64,000 nt of DNA from Kondoa malvinella (Eukaryota > Basidiomycota > Agaricostilbomycetes > Agaricostilbales > Kondoaceae), in assembly GCA_039545315.1 (NCBI GenBank), contig BCIM01000013.1:1-64000 (forward strand), given 5' to 3'. The notes beneath the pieces were generated by a model, which was given only the letters and a program-made list of their open reading frames with translations, was not told where the DNA came from and did not search any database. The position numbers were made by a program, and so were the translations under genes. Positions within the stretch are counted from its first letter, which is position 1, and every line of letters begins with the position of its first letter. Below are positions 58,918 through 64,000 of this stretch, piece after piece.

Positions 58918-60481
58918 ATGCTCGACGTTGGCATTCGGAGCGTTGAAGATTCTGATGAAGCTACTCTTGATGCCATCTATCAAGCCTGTATCGAGAAACG
59001 GCCAGACATCAAGGGCATTTACACCTCTGGCGTGCTGGACCTGACCGTTCCAGAATATCAACGCAGATGGAAAGCTGAAGGGTTTCCAGTACTTGTCGCC
59101 ACGCTCGGGGAATCGCCAGTAGGTATAGGTTGGCTTATACCAGACGAAGAGTGCTCGGCTTCACCCTTGTAAGCTTGTCTCCCAAAGCGACTGAACGAAA
59201 GATCTGACCGGGATATTGAAGCATCTGTGAAGTCGCCATCATGGTTGTGCCATCCTTACATCGACAAGCCATCGCTACTCAGCTATGGAAGAGCTTGATT
59301 TCCCACTCTGTCGTCTCTGAGAAACGCCTGCATGTTGTCGTTGCAAAAGTTGCGAGCACGAACGCACAAGCCATCAATGCTTGCCTGAAAGCTGGATTTC
59401 GCCATACGGGCAGTATGCCGCAAACTTATTGCACCGTGATAAGTCGCACATTGCGTGACATCCTGTACTTTGAGCTACTCATCAGGGTAAAGCCTAAGTT
59501 TTCTTCGCGTCGAGGTAACTCATGCTGTATCTTAGGCTTCACCACCAGATGTTTCAGACTTGGGATGGGTGATCGACTACCCTGGCAGGAGACGGACCGA
59601 GAAGCTGCTTTCCAATTTGAACACTCACAAACTAGTCTTCCAGTTTGTCGGTGCAGACGCAGAAGAGTCGCTCTTGCAGGGAATTTGCGATATTTCAAGT
59701 CATCTAGTAAGTGCGACTTGGCATCGCGTGACCTATGCTCATTGCACTGTTCAAAAGGCAGCTACTGCACTCTTTCCTTTCAAGACTCGGTATGAGCCAG
59801 GTCACATGGAGAAGATCAAGCATAATCTACGTCATGGCACCATCATCGTGGTCGTACTGGACAGCGAGAAGAACGTTATTGGGCATGCTGGATTGCGCAG
59901 AGGTACTTCGAGCGGAGATGAAGTCATCGTGTGAGTGCCGATAGGAACTTGAAAGCTCGGTGTCTCATCTTCCTTCACAGCAATGCATTATTGTACTTCT
60001 GCCTTCCGCAGTCGATCCGCAACGAAGGTTCCATCACCAAGATGTGGTCGATGCTTTTGGAAGCCAATCAAGCTTTAGACGGCTTACGAATCGGTAGTAT
60101 CTACGCAGTGGCAGCTCGAGAAGATCAAGAAATACGTTACATCTTTCAGAACATCTTGGGTTTGCGTAAAGCATATACTCGAGTAAACTCTATGCTTCTG
60201 AGCTTGTAGCCCGCCAGCTGACGGCGATGTTTTGGCAGTCGAGTGAATTCATCAAGTTTGGCAAGCTCCATGATACGTTGACCTACCACCGACAGTTGGA
60301 AGCTTTCACACCGGAGCAGATCAAACATGCGCAGATAGCGCATAAGAAACGGAACGCTGTTATGCTGCAGGAAGAATGGCAAGAGGAAGAGCAGCGTCTC
60401 ACGCTCGTGAAGCAGAGGGAGCAGAAATCGGAGAGCTGGTCTGGCTGGTTACAGCGTACAATGAGCAAGCGGGCAGCTTGA
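58918..60481 (+). CDS. Double GNAT-type acetyltransferase-like protein
   Basis: It starts MLDVGIRSVEDSDEATLDAI. The N-terminal half has a GNAT core: FPVLVATLGESPVGIGWLIP DE, CEVAIMVVPSLHRQAIATQL W (a Q/R-x-x-A/G-type acetyl-CoA loop, with RQAIAT in place of RGxGxG/A), and VASTNAQAINACLKAGFRHTG. After introns (near 59172-59225 and 59488-59535) a second, weaker GNAT-like half follows: KLVFQFVGADAEESLLQGIC, GTIIVVVLDSEKNVIGHAGL RRG, then SITKMWSMLLEANQALDG. The C-terminus is a charged helix (EEWQEEEQRLTLVKQREQKS). Substrate unknown. Other introns lie near 59708-59758 and 59932-60013, plus one around 60165-60205. Confidence 0.68.
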
Positions 60482-60918
60482 GATGTACCTCAGATTATGC
60501 TTGCCTTTAAGTACATGCTATGGCATGCTTGGGAGACTTAGGAGAGATAAAGGACTTAAGTTAAGGTCGAAATGCAGGAGAAGCTCTCTCTCTGTGTCCC
60601 ACGATCCCAGACACAAGCTAAGCAAAGGCCGTGCTAGATACCACCGAGACACTCTTGTAATACCAGCCAAAGCAAGTCGCAAACATCGTGAGTGCTCGTT
60701 TGAGCGAGATTTGGTGACGAAGCCTCATTGCGTGTCCTCCTCCCATCTCCCTTCTCCCTTACTCTGCCTGCGCCCTGCAACTCGTCCACAACACTTTGTA
60801 TCTCCTGCCGACGTCGCTTCACCTCATTTTGTTCGCTGTAACGTGCACTTCGTCTACAACGCTTTGGATCTTCCGCCCAACATTACTTCACCTCGCTCTA
60901 CCAACACGCAGCTCCAGC
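60482..60918. other. Intergenic region
   Basis: Leader region of the proteasome gene. No supported coding. Confidence 0.4.
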
Positions 60919-61942
60919 ATGTCGAGATCATCGTACGATAGGATGTTGACCATCTTTTCCCCCGAAGGGCGGTTGTATCAAATCGGTATGTCAAGCATTA
61001 AAGCAGTAGTCGTGAGCTAATCACTGTGTTTTCGAAAGAATACGCCTTCAAAGCAATCTCCAACTGTGGGCAGACATCTGTAGCTATTCGAGGAAAAGAT
61101 GCGTGCTGTGTGATAACGCAGAAGAAAGTGCCCGTACGTCAAAGTCCTGTCGTCAGCAAATGCCCTGTTTAACGATAGCTCTTCGGTACAGGACAAGCTA
61201 CTCGACCCATCTACTATTACGCACATCTTCCACATTACACCAACAATCGGTTGCGTCATGACTGGAATGATTGCAGATGCACGCGCGCAAGTACAAAGAG
61301 CCCAGGCGGAAGCCGCAGAGTTTAGATACAAGTATGGGCATGAGATTGAACCGGAACTGCTTGCGAGGAGAATGGCAAACATCAACCAGGTCCGCGCTTG
61401 AGTGGTGCAGCTGGTTCATATAGCTGATGCAGAATGTCGATGGCAGGTTTACACGCAAAGAGCAGCAATGCGGCCGCTGGGCATCTGTGCGTGGTTCTGT
61501 CCACTTTCCCCTGCTACAGCTGGCTGACCTGCATACAGCAATGATCATCATCGGATTAGATGAGCTCTCGAATCCGGCAGTCTTTAAGTTGGACCCAGCC
61601 GGTTTCTACGTCGGCTTCAAAGCAACTTCATCAGGCAACAAGCAGACTGAAGCGACCAACTACCTTGAAAAAGCATTCAAGAAAGAGTCGTCTGATCAAA
61701 TGAAGGCTTTGGAGAGCGGGACTCAAGGGACAGTCGAGATGGCTATTACGACTTTGAGTACAGTGTTGGCGACAGACTTGAAAGCGAATGAGATTGAGTT
61801 GGCGGTCGTGAGCAGAGAGAACCCAAAGTTCACTAGGGTACGTCCTTGTTTGTCTGGGCTCACGCAGAGAGCTGATTGATGTGTTCAGCTAACGGATGAA
61901 GAGGTTGATGCGCATCTGCAACGGATTGCTGAGAGGGACTAG
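60919..61942 (+). CDS. 20S proteasome subunit alpha-1 (PSMA6/Scl1 type)
   Basis: It starts [22 protein letters not shown], then [64 protein letters not shown] and [21 protein letters not shown], then [52 protein letters not shown] and [22 protein letters not shown]. The N-terminal [20 protein letters not shown] AFK and the KKVPDKLLD block are specific to alpha-1 among the seven alpha subunits. It forms part of the outer gating ring. Introns lie near 60987-61039, 61136-61190, 61390-61432, 61485-61540 and 61839-61888. Stop 61940-61942. Confidence 0.93.
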
Positions 61943-62113
61943 ACGATATTGCGTGAATGCTAGCATCGAATTGACACAGTCTTATGGACGTTCCCAAGTG
62001 CATCCTCGTGCAAAGAAGATGTGCAATACAAGCCAAATACCTGGAGATTGCTGTCACCCTTGAGTACACCTTACGCTGATGACACTGTACGCAGTCTCTT
62101 TGATCACCGTAGC

Positions 62114-62877
62114 TCAAATGCCATCTTCGAACCCAACAGGTTGGAAACAAGATTCCTTGTGTTGCGTCGTCCATGGATCCTTCCACGCCTCCTTCTGATG
62201 CGCTGCCGAGCAACATGCCACACTCTTGCACCTCGCACACCGCTTCAGGTTTTCCGAATTCGTACAACCCGCTCTTGCACATGACCATTTCTAAGACTTT
62301 TGGTTAGCTGAAAGAAATCAGATGGCTAATAGCAGATGCGTACGTAGTTCTTGCGTATTGCTTGACTCATTGTTGCACCCATTGCCGGATCAAAGGTAGC
62401 TTGTAGACGAGTAATCGGTCCGAAATCAGTCGATCCGACTTGCGAGTCGTACTGTAGCCAATTGCGCAAATAGGGTTTCAGCTTTTTGGCGGATGAAGAA
62501 GCAGAGATAGCTGTTCGGTCTTCGTCGTTACAGAATTCCAGCAAGGTGCCTGAATCGATGTCAATGCGAAACTTTCCCGCGCTGCGAGATGAGCGTACCG
62601 AGCAATGGGCAATTGTCAAAGATGACGTTGGGTATAGTCATACCACCTAGTTCAGCTACCGATCGATCCGCCTTTCGGAACATAGGCGCCTTCTCCACTA
62701 AACGATCGAGCAGAGTTGGGTGATTCGCCTCGTCCGCGCGGAAGACAGTCGAAGATAGTGCTGGAAGACGGGTGTTGTCTGAAAAAAGACCATGCAGTAG
62801 CTTATTGTGTTTGAGGGAGTCAGGACAGGTAGATTGAAGAAACGATCCATGATCTTGTGCTGAGTCCAAACACTCTT
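62114..62877 (-). pseudogene. MYND zinc-finger gene, tandem copy C (5'-truncated, frameshifted)
   Basis: It begins without its own start, directly after the copy-D stop codon, at KSVWTQHK-IMDRFFNLPVL. It reads in frame to HYLRLSSARTRR, then continues in another frame at HPTLLDRLVEKAPMFRKADR. The remaining exons parallel copy D: TLLEFCNDEDRTAISASSSA KK, KPYLRNWLQYDSQ, FGPITRLQATFDPAMGA and, after an intron, a full MYND-type finger (SCARAGCTNSENLKRCARCK SVACCSAAHQKEAW ... HKESC), stop at 62114. The shift lies around 62720-62735. Unless an unseen intron repairs it, this copy cannot make the whole protein. MYND fingers bind proline-rich partners; the upstream domain is unknown. Confidence 0.65.
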
Positions 62878-63852
62878 CTATGCTTCTCGCTGATGTTCAG
62901 GCGAGCAGTAAGCCACGCTCTTACACCTTGCACACCGTTTCAGATTTTCAGCTTTTTCGCATCCCCTCATCGCACATGATAGTTTCTACTCTTGATTCAA
63001 CCGCAATCCTATCATGAGGGAAGAAGTGCTCACGTAGCGTTTCCTGGACCAATGACTCAATTGTGCACCGGTATCTAGGTCGAAAGTGAGCAGTAGCCGT
63101 TTGATTGGACCAAATTCTCGGTTCATTGACTTGGAATCATACGAGAGCCATCTTCTTAGATATGGCTTGATAATGATTGCTGCTGAAGAAGTCGACAGCT
63201 CGATTCGGTCTGTTTCATTGCAGAATTGTAAGAGAACGCCTGACATGCAGCAATCTTAGAGTATGGTCGGCAGAAAGCTGAGCAAAAGTCGAACATACCG
63301 AGTAATTGACATGTATCATATACCATGTCGGATATATCCATACCGCTTACTGTTGAGCCATCCGCACTTTGAAAGCTGGGCGCTCGTTCGACAAAACGAT
63401 CAAGCAGCGTTGCGCTCATCTTCTTGGATCGACTTGGAGATAGCCGTAAATAGTGCTCAAAGATCGGTAGTCCTACGAGGTGGATGATCATGTACGTCGG
63501 TGTATCTGACAGTTGCCAATTGGGCAGCTTCTGGCTTGCATCTCGATCAAGTGTGGGCAAGTCAAAGAACTGATCAACGATGCGAGGAAGATAGAGAGCA
63601 GCTAAGCGAGAGAGGTAGACATTCTGTTGTAGCTCGTCTTCTAGAAGCAATCGAGGTATCTGAGCGCTCTGTCAGTCGGTAAGGCGCTTCCCTAGTCATG
63701 AGACTGACGAAAACATTGACCAGGGTCCAGAAGCGCTCGAGGTTGGATTCATAGCGACCGTTTGAAATGCTTTCCTCGAATCCAAGCAGGACAGCGAATT
63801 CTCGCGAGAAAGGGCAGCCCATTGAGCGCAGTTCAGCTTCAGGAATTTCCAT
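62878..63852 (-). CDS. MYND zinc-finger protein, copy D (stop inside the finger)
   Basis: Exons 63709-63852, 63299-63668, 63034-63239 and a last exon ending at TAG 62878-62880. It starts MEIPEAELRSMGCPFSREFA. A domain repeated in copy C follows: YLPRIVDQFFDLPTL, HYLRLSPSRSKKMSATLLDR FVERAPSF, VLLQFCNETDRIELSTSSAA, KPYLRRWLSYDSK, FGPIKRLLLTFDLDTGA. Then comes the MYND-like finger KLSCAMRGCEKAENLKRCAR CKSVAYCSPEHQREA and a stop. In copy C the next codon is TGG (Trp, conserved in MYND fingers); here it is TAG, and the frame stays open beyond it (KSVWTQHK). So the finger probably lost its last zinc ligands by a nonsense change, or the stop is an assembly error. Confidence 0.65.
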
Positions 63853-64000
63853 TGCTATTGTTGCAAAGGGTATCGCGGTGCATCAGGCAAGGTGTACTCG
63901 GTACTCGGTGGTTGCGAGTCAAAGGGCCCAAGCCTTTTGCAACAAATGGTCAGACGATAGCATGACAGAGATCCAATGAAGGATACAACAGATGCCATTG
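63853..64000. other. Right edge, upstream of the MYND gene
   Basis: Nothing supported in the last 148 bases. Confidence 0.4.

Overview
The window is nuclear DNA of a fungus, most likely a basidiomycete. Nearly every gene is interrupted by short introns (about 40-60 nt, GT...AG, with CTNA-type branch sites), genes lie close together on both strands, and the recognisable proteins are fungal housekeeping types. A multi-pass membrane protein of a type I associate with basidiomycetes (57.3-58.6 kb) supports the phylum. I cannot name the genus.

Layout. 0-42 kb is a conserved block. In order it holds an H2C2 zinc-finger/Gln-rich protein (-, runs off the left edge), ATP synthase subunit J (+), Rab geranylgeranyltransferase alpha (+), a CCDC124/Lso2-type ribosome factor (+), a membrane-anchored GH5 exo-glucanase (+), fibrillarin NOP1 (-), two unidentified proteins, MED6 (+), an FAD oxidoreductase (-), an ArsB/citrate-type permease (+), ATG2 (-), SSF1/Peter Pan (+), an AlkB7-like dioxygenase (-), an oxysterol-binding protein with a FFAT-like motif (+), CCA tRNA nucleotidyltransferase (-), an RRM/CPSF6-like protein (-), haspin kinase (+), a small membrane protein (-) and an SSA-type HSP70 (+). 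Several neighbours are divergent pairs with only about 90-170 bp between start codons.

42-52.4 kb is an accessory island. It contains a 5'-truncated LINE reverse transcriptase, two tandem paralogous genes of a family I do not recognise, an F-box gene, a multi-pass membrane protein, and a second, broken copy of the HSP70 tail plus an F-box remnant. The second HSP70 tail keeps the uninterrupted 'empty site' of the LINE insertion, with a 5-bp target duplication visible at the occupied copy.

52.8-62 kb returns to ordinary genes: NEP1/EMG1 (-), SCO1 (+), a small secreted protein with two 12-nt micro-exons (-), a multi-pass membrane protein (+), a double GNAT protein (+) and proteasome alpha-1 (+). 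62.1-63.9 kb holds a tandem, partly broken pair of MYND zinc-finger genes (-).

Common themes are ribosome and rRNA biogenesis (NOP1, SSF1, NEP1, CCDC124 homologue), RNA metabolism (CCA1, RRM protein, MED6), membrane and lipid traffic (RabGGTase, OSBP, ATG2) and mitochondrial function (subunit J, SCO1, AlkB7-like). All gene models were spliced by eye. Splice sites and especially first exons should be treated as provisional where stated.
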